Shown: positions 10,901-19,130 of the stretch, piece by piece
Layout: the number at the start of each line of letters is the position of its first letter
Position numbering within the stretch: position 1 is the first letter of the stretch
Assembly: GCA_027486835.1 (NCBI GenBank)
Contig: JAIXOJ010000068.1
Location: 1-64,000, forward strand
Direction of reading: 5' to 3'
DNA: 64,000 bases
Origin: Chitinophagaceae bacterium
GTDB lineage: Bacteria > Bacteroidota > Bacteroidia > Chitinophagales > Chitinophagaceae
The notes under the pieces: model-generated
What the model was told of the DNA's origin: nothing
Database searches by the model: none
Seen by the model: only the letters and a program-made list of their open reading frames with translations
Position numbers and translations under genes: made by a program

Positions 10901-12475
10901 AGCATTAATGGAACAGTACAAGTAGAGCGTTTTATTCCAAAAGGATATAGGGCTTGGAGAGATATTGCACCTAGTGTGTTCAATGCTGGTAGCATATTCA
11001 ATAACTGGCAAGAGACTGGTGGCTATGCCAATAATGGTTATGGTTTGTTTATCACAGGTACTACAGCGGCTACCAACGCCCATGCAGTAGATGCTACTAC
11101 TGGGCTTGACCAGTCTAGTAATAGCGTTAAATCTGCATATACCTACACAGGAGGCACTTGGAATGCAGTAAGCAACACCAAGACCACCAACCTCAACCCA
11201 TTCTTAGGTTACCGTTTATTGGTTCGTGGGGATAGAACATCCAATTTATTTACTACACCAGTTTCTACAGTAGGCACTACCGGTTGGTTGTTAATGTACA
11301 ATGCAACCATACTTCGTGCAAAAGGCAACTTGATTACAGGGAATGTACTTTATAGTACTTCGGGCATCACCAATAGTGTTGCTGGATCAACCTACAACAG
11401 TGCTTCATTTGGGTTAAACAGCAGTTCCACCACTGGATTTAGCTCTGTTGCCAATCCTTATGTTGCGCCGATTGATTGGAAAAACATTTGGGACAATGGC
11501 CGTGCGGTTAATTTAACTGCTAACTATTACTACCTAGACCCAACACTAGGTTCATCTGGCGCTTATGTTTCTTACAACGCAATTAGCGATGCTACTAGTA
11601 ATGGAGCAATAGGTACACGCCGTTATATCCAGGCTGGTCAGGCATTTTTTGTGGAAAACAACAACAGTACTGCACCAAGCTTAACCATTATTGAAGCAGA
11701 CAAGGCCATTACTTCTGCCAAAACAACAGTGTTTGGTAGCACAAACCGCAACCGTTTGACCATCAATTTGATAAAAGAAAATGGAAGTGAGTTGAAACAA
11801 ATGGATGGAGCTGTTGTAATTTTTGACAAAGGTTTCAGCAATGGAATTGGTCAAGAAGATGCAAGGAAGATGACCAATCCAGGTGAAAACCTCGCTATCA
11901 ACCACAATGGTCAATCATTAAGTATCGAAGGTCGTCAGCCAGCAATAGCAGATGAAAAGTTGCCTTTAAGCCTAAATCAAATGGTTAATGGTACATACCA
12001 GTTATCAATCGATGCATCTGCATACAAAACCGAAAATCTATCAGTTTATTTAGTGGACGCTTTAGATAACAGTGAAACATTGTTGAACAATGGTATCAAT
12101 AATAGCTGCTTTACAGTTGATGCAGCCAATCAAGCTACTTATGCCAACCGATTCAGTGTTGTGTTCAAAGCTGCTTCTAAAGCCGATAGAACTGTTCCAC
12201 AAATTATTGATGCAACATTCCAAGTTTATCCAAACCCAGTGGTTGGAAATAAAGTAAACATCAGAATGAGTAGCGATGCAGTATCAAATAAATATGTGGT
12301 AAGTATTATCAATAGCTTAGGTATGAAAGTGTATAGTAATCGTTTCAGTTATACGGCAGGTAAGAACGGTATTGAATGCATATTACCTGATGGTTTATCC
12401 AAAGGGGTTTATCAAATATCCATTCAAACTGAGTCGAAGCAACCCATTGGAACTACTAGCATCATTGTAGAATAA
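4991..12475 (+). CDS. Giant T9SS-exported surface protein with beta-solenoid-like repeats and two FN3 domains
   Basis: The 2494-residue secreted protein is Thr/Ser/Asn/Gly-rich. I chose ATG 4991 because it gives a normal signal peptide (n-region KVKFYKSSFGR, hydrophobic core, end at IYGQ near residue 32); an in-frame ATG at 4952 adds 13 residues. Modules of the type YxW-G...NW-x-P begin near residues 33, 446 and 1142, each followed by beta-strand repeats. Fibronectin III domains lie near 1053-1140 and 1735-1820, both opening with PGAPT. A conserved module with GYRL..RGDR (R2079) and ANPY follows. The last 85 residues form a type A T9SS sorting domain (FQVYPNP start, GVYQI near the end). It is probably an adhesin or matrix/cell-surface protein; no catalytic site was seen. 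Base composition changes abruptly inside the gene (see findings). Confidence 0.9.
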   Translation: MKVKFYKSSFGRVAMFALLLLVTSVWCNAIYGQTTYTWQGGGTTGSPGAWATASNWFSSATSATSLVVPGGTATDIVVVNNGCVQLTTNVTIAKLTVGNTASNQGTFIIASGSTLTVSGSAPVIISGGVLNNAGSLTITATTGNGISFNNTTGTTALLTSGTGYFGSGSLSITVNTAGGFAVNFTNTNWASPTTVPTMTFNNPTISLPSSTSSSLVNVAACSTGTTNGIIAGSGVTLASGPYALISQLGAGSNTTGSGSNLTINSGCTLSCTGTSTSTSYGININNNWGGTSSTSANATLTNNGTINISGTYTIGVRMVSAIGNSGTGLTKFTNAGSLNANLTAGSSGAPITINTSSSKYEIANSGTMNLTNLTASTAPITFASSQTGTFAFINSGTITAIGGAAITANGTFTSTSINNTGGTFTANYAPSGFAATTGNAIKNGITYVWGGATSLDYQVATNWTPNRVTSNISSSDILQFSSSPAGTISNVPTQSIGQLIVSGSNTSVSLQAASGSSTTLTVGSLNNSGDEISVASGCTLSIAQNATGITSEIFTLALANISGVTGNIAGTLTIAKNTATTFANVYNAANGVTTVSGTVNYAGLINNATSGSLSFTNTSTFNNQRSDAAFPAAFSSTYNRVNVSIATGLTQNTGQIPVSNFPASVNTLTVNDAGITGSAILNIRSVSGGAGASQTADITTLNVSSGRLGFGVNSTGVSTVNIGAGGINVSGGTLSLAYNNDQTVIVTGDIALSNSGIINLSSTGTTNTATLTANNYTQTGSSTFNLSSSALATIIFNVKGNFSIAINSTFTQVSGANATLAFNSSSQAQTVSNAGTFSTLISKVQINNTNTSPNNTVSLSSTLSINGTLQLTAGLLVLGSNNLTLTSAASLSPTTPTSTSYIATNSTGRLIRQSVPTSGNTIFPIGTTSYYAPLSFTGGTAGANITVGVAGSFTNNVVVPTNVVVLQWSILASAATQPQVTFQYNNDNVAGGYSSSGAVLGTYASGAYSESDLGTVTGSDPFTATKTFTSNLPTATASLYGIGNPYSFISGVPGAPTGVSAVAGNASAAVSFSAPVNIGSGAITSYTVTSSPGGITETGAGSPITVNGLTAGTAYTFTVVATNGTGNGAASTASSSVTPTGTYTWTGASSNNYQTSTNWSPNRATPSSFDVLQFNGNASVINVPTQTISRLVLSGTASVSLQPISGTSTTLSVGKSHTNGVDEISVPSGCTLTLAGNASGGSEFITLGLASGVTGATASFAGTLTISPNATGTFLNVYSAANGVTTISGTVNNAGSFSSATTSSLLFSSGSTYNHTRTDNGTFPAASYTTVNVGMSSTTGSSTIAVTNFPASIGTLTINQPVGFTGSLSINSLSNGGATLGIANLTVQSGTISFTSAVTTINIGSGGINISGGRINFAAGSSAYSSTIFCTGNLSLSGTGYITVFNFSAAASTCSLTVNDFTQSGSGSIFYINSASNTSSSATLTVLGNFSKTAGSFTQATAGTSGTLVMNGNAAQTFSSNGFGTGFPSIVEIKNTASSPNNTVTLSTSATLGGTLKMTSGLLVVGSLNVTCAGTSGGSSTSYVNASGTGRMIVNAVPSVGNTVFPVGTGSSYAPLTFTGGTAGANITVGVKGSFTNAVLSPNNVVSLQWSILSSASTTPMVTFQHNSSDRAVGFTSTGAILGTYASSAYTESALSNVSGSDPYSFTRTFTSSLPTTTASLYAIGNPGSFIATVPGAPTNVVADEGNASATITFDAPVSNGGATITSYTVTSSPGNFTATGSASPLTVTGLTNGTTYTFTVKATNSASASAASSASNSVVPTPTTIWDGTAWSSGVPTTTSTVVFAGNYSTSIALSVKLLTINSNVTVSTTSTITVTGSTFTNNGTVSNGTVVLAGTSAQTIAGTGTVSNITVNNSAGATVASGSNKLNITGILTLQSGTLTTNGNVVLKSTSITNSAFVAPVGTAGNSGSINGTVQVERFIPKGYRAWRDIAPSVFNAGSIFNNWQETGGYANNGYGLFITGTTAATNAHAVDATTGLDQSSNSVKSAYTYTGGTWNAVSNTKTTNLNPFLGYRLLVRGDRTSNLFTTPVSTVGTTGWLLMYNATILRAKGNLITGNVLYSTSGITNSVAGSTYNSASFGLNSSSTTGFSSVANPYVAPIDWKNIWDNGRAVNLTANYYYLDPTLGSSGAYVSYNAISDATSNGAIGTRRYIQAGQAFFVENNNSTAPSLTIIEADKAITSAKTTVFGSTNRNRLTINLIKENGSELKQMDGAVVIFDKGFSNGIGQEDARKMTNPGENLAINHNGQSLSIEGRQPAIADEKLPLSLNQMVNGTYQLSIDASAYKTENLSVYLVDALDNSETLLNNGINNSCFTVDAANQATYANRFSVVFKAASKADRTVPQIIDATFQVYPNPVVGNKVNIRMSSDAVSNKYVVSIINSLGMKVYSNRFSYTAGKNGIECILPDGLSKGVYQISIQTESKQPIGTTSIIVE

Positions 12476-12815
12476 TGGTATCATAAAATTGAATTTTAAT
12501 AGAGTAATCAATAATAAACAAACACTTATCAAAATAATAAGTGTAAAAGCAGTGCAGGATTTGTATCATTCCTGTGCTGCTTTTCTTTAAGTGGGTATTA
12601 ATGAATATGACCTAACGTAGGTAAGGAATCCTTTAGCGATTAGTTAATTCTTATTGTGACTTCTAAAGTAAGCAATGGCTAAAAACCAATTAAATTCTTC
12701 AAAAAGGAAAATGTAGTTCTAAGGATTTAATGTAAATTATCCATTCCTTTAATTCTAATTTTCAACTAAGTAACGCAGATTGGGCGTTAGTTTTTTCACC
12801 TGAAAAAAATGCATT
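12476..12815. other. Intergenic spacer with terminator
   Basis: This 340-bp AT-rich spacer lies between two plus-strand genes. It holds the hairpin at 12545-12584. No open frame or clear promoter was recognised. Confidence 0.5.
12545..12584 (+). terminator. Rho-independent terminator of the giant gene
   Basis: AAAAGCAGTGCAGGA and TCCTGTGCTGCTTTT form a 15-bp stem with two G-U pairs and a 10-nt loop. The T-rich tail TTTTCTTT lies 70-110 bp after the stop codon at 12475. Confidence 0.8.
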
Positions 12816-14879
12816 TTGATTAAGTTTTTATTATCACTAATGAGTTATTGTTTTTGTTGTCAAACTTTTGCCAACGAATATTTCGTATCCAAAACCGGCA
12901 ACGACAATAATGCCGGAACAAAAGAACAACCCTTTGCCACGATTCAAAAAGCAGCTTCGGTGATGAAGGCGGGCGATGTGTGTAATGTTCGGCAAGGCAT
13001 TTATCACGAGTCGGTAGTTGTTCCCAACCCAGGACAAAAGGGGCTGCCCATCCGTTTCCAAGCCTATCAGCAAGAAAATGTAGTGTTGGATGGAACCAAG
13101 ACGATTGTTACCGAATGGAAACCTTACAAGAACGGCATTTACAAGACGCATGTGGACATTGGCAAAATAGAACAGCTATTTGCGAACACGGCCATGATGA
13201 CGGAAGCAAGATGGCCCAACTGCAGCCTTGACCACATTTTCGAGCGCAGCAAATGGGCAGGTGTTGACAAGGGAAGCGAGCATGGCAAAATCATATCCGA
13301 TTCCATAGCCAAGACAGGCATCGACTGGACGGGCGCAATGGCTTATCTCAACGTGGCGCACCAATGGTGGACATGGAATCGACCAATCACGAAACACACA
13401 AAAGGCAGCAAGGAATTGTTTTACGATGCCAATTTGGTCGGGTTATGTGGTTATACCGCAGAGTTTCGGGACAAGAAATGGTTGGACGAAAAGTGGGGCG
13501 ACGATAACTTCTATCTCTTTGGAAAATTGGAAGCCCTTGATGTGCCGACCGAATGGTTCTTTGATGAAAAGACCCATGAATTGTATTTTTTCCCGCCCGA
13601 CAATAAGAAGCCTAAAGACATGACGATCAGTTATAAAACCGATAACTATGGTTTTTACGCCAACGAAAAACAATACATCGAAATAGAAGGGATTAATTTT
13701 TTTGCCACAACTTTTTTATTGGAAAAATGCAATTATTGCAAAGTCACCAATTGCAACCTGAAATATCCAACCTACAGCAGAACGATTACCGAATATGATG
13801 CGGAACGGAAAGAATCCGTTATAACAAAAATCACCGGCGACCACAATACGGTCGATAAGATTTCCCTTGCTTATGCCAATAATATGGGGTTGATGGTGAT
13901 GGGGAACGACAACAAGGTCAACAACAGCATTATACACGATGTGAACTGGTCTGGCACGTTGATTTATCCTGCCTTGCAATTGTCGGGAAGTCCCTATTTG
14001 GGAGTCAATTGGTTCAATACCATTCAGTATCCACCAACCCCGGTTACCATCGAAAACAACGAAGTGACATCCTATGGGAATATTGCCAGTAACAATTCCC
14101 TTTTTAATTGTGGCAATGCCTTATTGGTGTATCAAGCTGCCAATAGCATCATTGAATACAACCATGTTTACGATGGTGGAAAAGCCGCCAAGGACGTTTC
14201 ATTGATTTATGGTTGTTGGCCATTTTCGAGAGGGAGCGAAGTCCGCTACAATTGGGTTCACGGATGCGTTACGGACGATTGGTTCGGCGTAAAAGGAAAT
14301 GGCGGCATGGGCATTAGGGCTGACGATCAATCACGGAACAATATTTTTCATCATAACGTGATTTGGGACATTGGCGGGGAAGGAATTGTAGCCAAAGGCG
14401 AGTTTAATTTGATCTATAACAACACCCTTTTCGACATCAAAGGAAAAACCAATCCCAATAAAAGCATCGCCATTGTATTGGAACAAAATCCCGAGCCGGT
14501 CAAAATATGGGCAGCACAATGGCCGCAGTTGCAAAAGCAAAACCAATGGAGCAAAGTGTTCAATAATTTGGGAAAAACAATTAGTACCTCTGGAAATATC
14601 AAAGACACCATCCAAGATATAGTGCCCAATATTTTCAATAATTACAGAAAAGAAGAACAGACCCTGCCACTGGTCGATAAATATCATTTTGATTTCAGGC
14701 CCAAGGAAGGCTGTGATTTGATAGACAAAGGAAAATCCATTACGAAAGACAAGTTCATAGGAAATGCACCTGATATTGGGGCTTATGAATTTGGTGGTGA
14801 AAAATGGGCGGCAGGCGCAAAATGGGAGGAAAACAATGATTGGTTGAAATTGCTTTTACCTGCTTTGAAAAAAAATTAA
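12816..14879 (+). CDS. Secreted right-handed parallel beta-helix protein, putative polysaccharide lyase/hydrolase
   Basis: The 687-residue exported protein starts at a TTG codon, which gives an intact signal peptide (MIKFLLSLMSYC, cleavage after QTFA). The first ATG in frame (12840) would leave a very short leader. The N-terminal signature YFVSKTGNDNNAGT, followed by PFATIQKA, is typical of the PbH1 beta-helix enzyme class. It is followed by an EARWPN segment shared with its three paralogues here and by many N-N-x-I/V beta-helix turns. The C-terminus carries D-I-G-A-Y-E-F, the usual end of the solenoid. Unlike the paralogues at 14931, 23160 and 33480, it lacks the C-terminal FN3-like domain. 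It has no T9SS tail, so it is probably periplasmic. It is followed by four same-strand genes for a beta-helix protein and sulfatases. The catalytic class (lyase, GH or epimerase) is unresolved. Confidence 0.82.
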   Translation: MIKFLLSLMSYCFCCQTFANEYFVSKTGNDNNAGTKEQPFATIQKAASVMKAGDVCNVRQGIYHESVVVPNPGQKGLPIRFQAYQQENVVLDGTKTIVTEWKPYKNGIYKTHVDIGKIEQLFANTAMMTEARWPNCSLDHIFERSKWAGVDKGSEHGKIISDSIAKTGIDWTGAMAYLNVAHQWWTWNRPITKHTKGSKELFYDANLVGLCGYTAEFRDKKWLDEKWGDDNFYLFGKLEALDVPTEWFFDEKTHELYFFPPDNKKPKDMTISYKTDNYGFYANEKQYIEIEGINFFATTFLLEKCNYCKVTNCNLKYPTYSRTITEYDAERKESVITKITGDHNTVDKISLAYANNMGLMVMGNDNKVNNSIIHDVNWSGTLIYPALQLSGSPYLGVNWFNTIQYPPTPVTIENNEVTSYGNIASNNSLFNCGNALLVYQAANSIIEYNHVYDGGKAAKDVSLIYGCWPFSRGSEVRYNWVHGCVTDDWFGVKGNGGMGIRADDQSRNNIFHHNVIWDIGGEGIVAKGEFNLIYNNTLFDIKGKTNPNKSIAIVLEQNPEPVKIWAAQWPQLQKQNQWSKVFNNLGKTISTSGNIKDTIQDIVPNIFNNYRKEEQTLPLVDKYHFDFRPKEGCDLIDKGKSITKDKFIGNAPDIGAYEFGGEKWAAGAKWEENNDWLKLLLPALKKN

Positions 14880-14887
14880 ATAATTAA

Positions 14888-14920
14888 AAGGAAGGCTTGT
14901 GTTCATGTAAAACCTTCCTT
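14888..14920 (+). terminator. Weak hairpin between two beta-helix genes
   Basis: AAGGAAGG and CCTTCCTT form an 8-bp perfect stem, 8 bp after the stop codon of the upstream gene and 10 bp before the ATG at 14931. There is no T-run after it, so it may be an attenuator or an mRNA-stabilising hairpin rather than a full terminator. Confidence 0.4.
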
Positions 14921-14930
14921 CATTAAACAG

Positions 14931-17195
14931 ATGAATATGATGATGCTTAAAAAAATTGCGTGCTTGGTTGTTATGGCTTTTCCAATACTGGTCGCAGCTA
15001 ATGAAATTCACGTATCTCCAAAAGGGAATGATGCTAACGATGGAACACTCGCCAAACCGCTTCTTACCATTTCCAAGGCAATTGATAACATGCAAGCTGG
15101 TGATGTTTGCGTTCTTCATGGAGGTATTTACCGGGAAAATGTTGTGTTGAAAAAATCAGGCGAACCAAATGCTTATCTCAGTTTTCAAGCAGCAAAGGGC
15201 GAGACACCGATTGTGTCGGGTTTGGATGTGTTGGATTTGAAGTGGAGGGCTACTGATAAAAAGGGAATATATATGGCTGATTATAAAAACAACAATTTTG
15301 AACAACTTTTTTTAGATGGGAAGCCAATGTTGGAGGCTCGTTGGCCAAATGTTCCAAGAGACAAGAAACAGGATTGGAATTTTTTCTCCCCCGATGCTTG
15401 GGCAATTGTTGATAACACCGGCAATCATTATGGAACCGTAAAAGATAGTCGCTTGGCTGCTACAGGTTGGGATATCAATGGAGCAAAAGCTGTTTTAAAT
15501 GTATGTCATCAATTTTTCACTTGGACTCGAGTGATTACGGGTTATACGCCCAAGAGCGACACCTTTAACTATCCGAAAGATTTAGGAAAAAGCATAAAGG
15601 CAAAAGATGAATCAGGCGCAACGCTAGCTTTTAATGACGACAGGTATTATTTAGTTGGTAAAAAAGAATTTTTAGATGTGCCAGGAGAATGGTATTACGA
15701 CAACGAACAGCAAAAGCTTTATGTCTATACCGATGACGGCAATATGCCAAAGTCAGGTTCAATAGAAGTAAAAACAAGATGTTTTGCCTTCACTGCCAAT
15801 GAAAATGCCAATTATTTGACTTTTGATGGACTTACTTTTTTTGGCACAGCTTTTAAAATCGGGAAGGATTTTAATAAACGAAACAACAATATCGTATTTA
15901 GAAACAACCAAGTCCTGTATTCATCTTGCACCGAATATTTTTCTTTTGCCAATGACGACAGTAAATCAAAATTGGACAAAAACTTCCCAACAATTAATGC
16001 TGATTTTGCAACATTAATCAATAACACATTTGCCTATGGAACACTGAATGGGCTGTTGGTCAATGGTAAATATACACTTATTGAAAACAATATTTTCCAT
16101 GATTTCGACTATAATTCTTCTCTTACTTGTCCATTGTTGGAAGTGAATAAAAGTTGGCCGGGTTATATTGGCAAGGGGGGAGAAGCGGTTATCAGGCACA
16201 ATACTTTATACAATAGTGGCGGTATAATAGCTCAAGTGGCACAGAATGATAACAATGTTTATCTCAATGATTGCTACAATGCTTTTCGTGCTTCTTGGGG
16301 CGGCAATAAGGATGCTTCGGCATTTTACACGCAGAATGTTTTTTGTCATGGCACACGATTTCACCATAATTGGGTGCATGATAGCTACGCAGGAAATCCC
16401 CCACTTGAATGGGGTGGTGGTATGGGGATCAGGGGCGATGATAAAACGGCAGGTTTATCCATAGATCATAATGTAGTTTGGAATATAGGTAGTGTAGGCG
16501 TGGAATTGAAAACACCTGATAACCCAACCCCTGATCAAATTAATAAGGTATACAACAATACTATTTTCAAGCACAGCAAACATAATCGGGTAAAAAGCGG
16601 CATGATCATTCAAACCATTGAGGGTCAAAATAAATACAGCTTTGTATCTAATAATTTATCTGAATCTATTTATGGACATTGGTTTGCCAAACCTTTGGAA
16701 ACACTTGCGGAATTTAGTAATAATAATACAGGTGATGTAGTTGAATCTGTTTTAGAAAATCCTGTTCACTCAGATTTTAGACCAAAAACTTCAGCTACAA
16801 AAGTTTTAGATAAGGGAAAAGTTCTGGATGGATTTACTACTACCACAATTGGTTCAGCACCCGACATCGGTGCATACGAATACGGCGATAGTGTTTATTG
16901 GATTCCGGGTAGGAGAGAGTTCAAAGCCAGTTTTCCAATCGTAACTGATGGAGCAACAATTGCAACGGATAGGGACGTGTTGATGTGGAAACCTGCTTAT
17001 CAAGCAATAGGTCATAATCTATATTTCGGCACGGACAAAGACAATTTGAAATTGAAAGGAGGTTTTTTGGGAGAAAACAATGTGTTCAAATTGCCTAAGC
17101 TGATGGCCGGTAAAAAATATTATTGGCGGGTGGATGCGGTGATGAAAGACATGTCTGTTGTGAAAGGGGATATTTGGAGTTTCGCTACTAATTAA
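14931..17195 (+). CDS. Secreted right-handed beta-helix protein with C-terminal FN3-like domain
   Basis: The 754-residue protein has a signal peptide (MNMMMLKKIACLVVMAF, ending VAA near residue 24); alternative ATGs lie at 14937, 14940 and 14943. The beta-helix domain opens with IHVSPKGNDANDGT. It contains FEQLFLDGKPMLEARWPN, TRFHHNWVHD and GIRGDD, blocks shared nearly unchanged with the enzymes at 23160 and 33480. These conserved His/Asp/Arg clusters are good active-site candidates. Residues from about 655 form an FN3-like domain containing MLWKPAY, YFGT and YYWRVDAV. There is no T9SS tail. It sits between a paralogue and sulfatase genes, with 29 bp to the next start, so co-transcription is likely. 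It is clearly more AT-rich than its neighbours on both sides. The substrate is unknown; a sulfated uronic or neutral glycan is an inference from the sulfatases. Confidence 0.82.
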   Translation: MNMMMLKKIACLVVMAFPILVAANEIHVSPKGNDANDGTLAKPLLTISKAIDNMQAGDVCVLHGGIYRENVVLKKSGEPNAYLSFQAAKGETPIVSGLDVLDLKWRATDKKGIYMADYKNNNFEQLFLDGKPMLEARWPNVPRDKKQDWNFFSPDAWAIVDNTGNHYGTVKDSRLAATGWDINGAKAVLNVCHQFFTWTRVITGYTPKSDTFNYPKDLGKSIKAKDESGATLAFNDDRYYLVGKKEFLDVPGEWYYDNEQQKLYVYTDDGNMPKSGSIEVKTRCFAFTANENANYLTFDGLTFFGTAFKIGKDFNKRNNNIVFRNNQVLYSSCTEYFSFANDDSKSKLDKNFPTINADFATLINNTFAYGTLNGLLVNGKYTLIENNIFHDFDYNSSLTCPLLEVNKSWPGYIGKGGEAVIRHNTLYNSGGIIAQVAQNDNNVYLNDCYNAFRASWGGNKDASAFYTQNVFCHGTRFHHNWVHDSYAGNPPLEWGGGMGIRGDDKTAGLSIDHNVVWNIGSVGVELKTPDNPTPDQINKVYNNTIFKHSKHNRVKSGMIIQTIEGQNKYSFVSNNLSESIYGHWFAKPLETLAEFSNNNTGDVVESVLENPVHSDFRPKTSATKVLDKGKVLDGFTTTTIGSAPDIGAYEYGDSVYWIPGRREFKASFPIVTDGATIATDRDVLMWKPAYQAIGHNLYFGTDKDNLKLKGGFLGENNVFKLPKLMAGKKYYWRVDAVMKDMSVVKGDIWSFATN

Positions 17196-17224
17196 AATTA
17201 AATTCAGTCAACAAGTTATTGTTT

Positions 17225-18790
17225 ATGAAATACGTATTGTTTATAGTATTTATTCTGCCCTCTCTTGTATTTGCCCAGCAAAACAATCGTCCCAATATCA
17301 TCTTCATTTTCAGTGACGACCATGCCAATGCTGCCGTGAGCGCATACCATGATGACCGCAAACTATTGAACACGCCCAATATTGATAGATTGTCCAAGGA
17401 AGGGATGACGTTCAACCGTTGTTTGGTCACGAATGCTATTTGTGGTCCAAGCCGTGCTACCGTTTTAACCGGGAAATACTCGCACCAAAATGGTTTTTAC
17501 AACAACGAAACCACCCCGTTCGACGGTTCGCAACAAACTTTTCCTAAGCTATTACAGAAGGCAGGATACCAAACGGCACTCATTGGCAAATGGCACCTCA
17601 TCAGCGACCCTACTGGTTTTGACCATTGGGAAATATTGGTGAATCAAGGTCAATATTATAACCCGCCCATGATCAAAGACGGAAAGAAAGTGAAATACGA
17701 AGGGTATGTAACAGATGTTTTGACGGATTTGTCTTTGGATTGGCTGAACAGCAGGGATACTGCAAAACCATTTCTATTGATGTGCCACCAAAAGGCGCCG
17801 CACATGCCTTGGGAACCTAACTTGAAACACCTAAACTTTGATAATGACCGTAAATATCCTGAACCGCCCACTTTGTTTGATGATTACGGCAATAACCGTG
17901 GCTTGGCATGGAAAGACCAATACATGTCCATTGCCAAAACCTTCAACGATGACCATTTAAAATTGAACCCACCTGTTGATGTAAACGAGGAACAATTGAA
18001 AGAGTGGAACAAATATTATGAACCCAGAAATGCTGCTTTTAGGGCTTCCAAACGCTCTGGTCAAGATAGCATCCGTTGGCGTTATCAACGCTACATGCAC
18101 GACTATCTGGCCTCATTGGTATCGGTCGATGAAAGTGTGGGCAAAATATTGGACTATCTAAAAGCGCACGGATTGGACAAAAACACGATAGTCGTTTATT
18201 CCAGCGACCAAGGGTTCTTTCTGGGGGAACATGGTTGGTTCGACAAGCGTTGGATATTGGAAGAATCCCTGCGCACCCCGTTTTTATGTCGTTGGCCAGG
18301 CGTGGTTAAACCTGGGACTGAGAACAATAAAATCGTGTCATTATTAGATGTGGCAGAAACATTTGTAGAAGTAGCAGGTGTTCCTAAACCTTCGGATATG
18401 CAGGGCAACAGTTTATTGCCATTGTTAAAAGGTGAAAGCCCCAAGGATTGGCGCACCAGTTTTTACTACCATTATTACGAATATCCCCGTTGGCATCGGG
18501 TGCGTCCGCATTATGGAGTGGTAACGGACAGGTACAAGTTGGTGCATTTCTACAAACCCGATTTGGATGAATGGGAATTGTACGACCTCAAGGCAAACCC
18601 AAAAGAAACCATCAATTTCATCAAAACACCCTCCTACGCCAAAACCATCGTGAAGCTGAAAGCAGAACTTTCGAGGCTGGAGAAGGATTTGAAAGTCCCG
18701 CCCATCAGCGAAGAACATCGTTCCGATTATGGCAGTGCCCCCTTCAGCGACCCTGCCTTGATGCCATTGAATAGCGAGAAGAAGCATTGA
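17225..18790 (+). CDS. S1-family sulfatase, Cys-type (CGPSR)
   Basis: The 521-residue exported sulfatase hydrolyses sulfate esters, presumably from glycans in the periplasm. ATG 17225 was chosen because it starts a clean signal peptide (MKYVLFIVFILPSLVFAQ); the codon six bases upstream is TTG. The formylglycine motif is C73-G-P-S-R77. Metal-binding D31-D32 lies in IFIFSDDHANA, GKWH is at 121-124, and the second metal/active-site block SSDQGFFLGEHG is intact. The cysteine must be converted to formylglycine, in most bacteria without oxygen by anSME; no such maturase is in the window. It is first of three sulfatases in a row after two beta-helix genes. The sulfatase subfamily is not determined. 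Confidence 0.93.
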   Translation: MKYVLFIVFILPSLVFAQQNNRPNIIFIFSDDHANAAVSAYHDDRKLLNTPNIDRLSKEGMTFNRCLVTNAICGPSRATVLTGKYSHQNGFYNNETTPFDGSQQTFPKLLQKAGYQTALIGKWHLISDPTGFDHWEILVNQGQYYNPPMIKDGKKVKYEGYVTDVLTDLSLDWLNSRDTAKPFLLMCHQKAPHMPWEPNLKHLNFDNDRKYPEPPTLFDDYGNNRGLAWKDQYMSIAKTFNDDHLKLNPPVDVNEEQLKEWNKYYEPRNAAFRASKRSGQDSIRWRYQRYMHDYLASLVSVDESVGKILDYLKAHGLDKNTIVVYSSDQGFFLGEHGWFDKRWILEESLRTPFLCRWPGVVKPGTENNKIVSLLDVAETFVEVAGVPKPSDMQGNSLLPLLKGESPKDWRTSFYYHYYEYPRWHRVRPHYGVVTDRYKLVHFYKPDLDEWELYDLKANPKETINFIKTPSYAKTIVKLKAELSRLEKDLKVPPISEEHRSDYGSAPFSDPALMPLNSEKKH

Positions 18791-18829
18791 TTAGTGGTTA
18801 GTGATTAGTTGTTAGTTGTTAGAGGTTAG
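18790..18829. repeat. Short GTTAG-type simple repeat
   Basis: Overlapping TTAGT/GTTAG pentamers run from the sulfatase stop codon for 40 bp. No hairpin or protein signal is associated with it. Confidence 0.6.
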
Positions 18830-18886
18830 ACCTTTTTTGTAAATGGAACCAATCATTATAGTTGGCATGGGATAAAATCGTGCATC

Positions 18887-18919
18887 AACTTCCCGAAAGC
18901 TTAAAGCTTTCGGGAAGTT
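18887..18919. terminator. Perfect 14-bp hairpin after sulfatase gene
   Basis: AACTTCCCGAAAGC at 18887-18900 pairs perfectly with GCTTTCGGGAAGTT at 18906-18919 around a 5-nt loop. A T-rich but interrupted tail (TTAATTT) follows. It sits 97 bp beyond the stop codon at 18790, so it may terminate the first part of the enzyme cluster; it could also be part of a REP-like island. Confidence 0.65.
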
Positions 18920-18987
18920 TTAATTTGAATGATTCTTGTTACATCATTTTATCCCGATTACAGTAGAGATTCAAAAAGATTCTAAAA

Positions 18988-19031
18988 GCCCTGAAAGGGC
19001 GAAATATGTTAGCCAAGGGTGTAGCCCTTGG
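18988..19031. repeat. REP-like double palindrome
   Basis: Two adjacent hairpins, GCCCTGAAAGGGC (18988-19000) and CCAAGGG-tgtag-CCCTTGG (19013-19031), have the layout of repetitive extragenic palindromes mobilised by REP-associated tyrosine transposases. Only one copy is in this window, so dispersal is an inference. Confidence 0.5.
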
Positions 19032-19096
19032 TTAATTGGTTATTGGTCAATTGGTCAATTGGTTAATTGGTAATTGGTAATTGGTAATTGGTTAGT
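19029..19096. repeat. TTGGTAA/TTGGTCAA simple repeat
   Basis: About nine 7-9 bp variants of AATTGGT follow the REP-like element and end 35 bp before the ATG at 19131. The tract is AT-rich and has no stem of its own. It could lie in the leader of the next sulfatase gene. Confidence 0.7.
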
Positions 19097-19130
19097 TCAT
19101 TTTTTCATTAACCCCAAAAGAATAAATTGT

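Noticed and set aside
5095-11083. Long antisense open frames inside the giant genes
   Set aside because: They mirror the Thr/Ser/Asn-rich coding strand; codon periodicity and signal peptide belong to the plus-strand genes.
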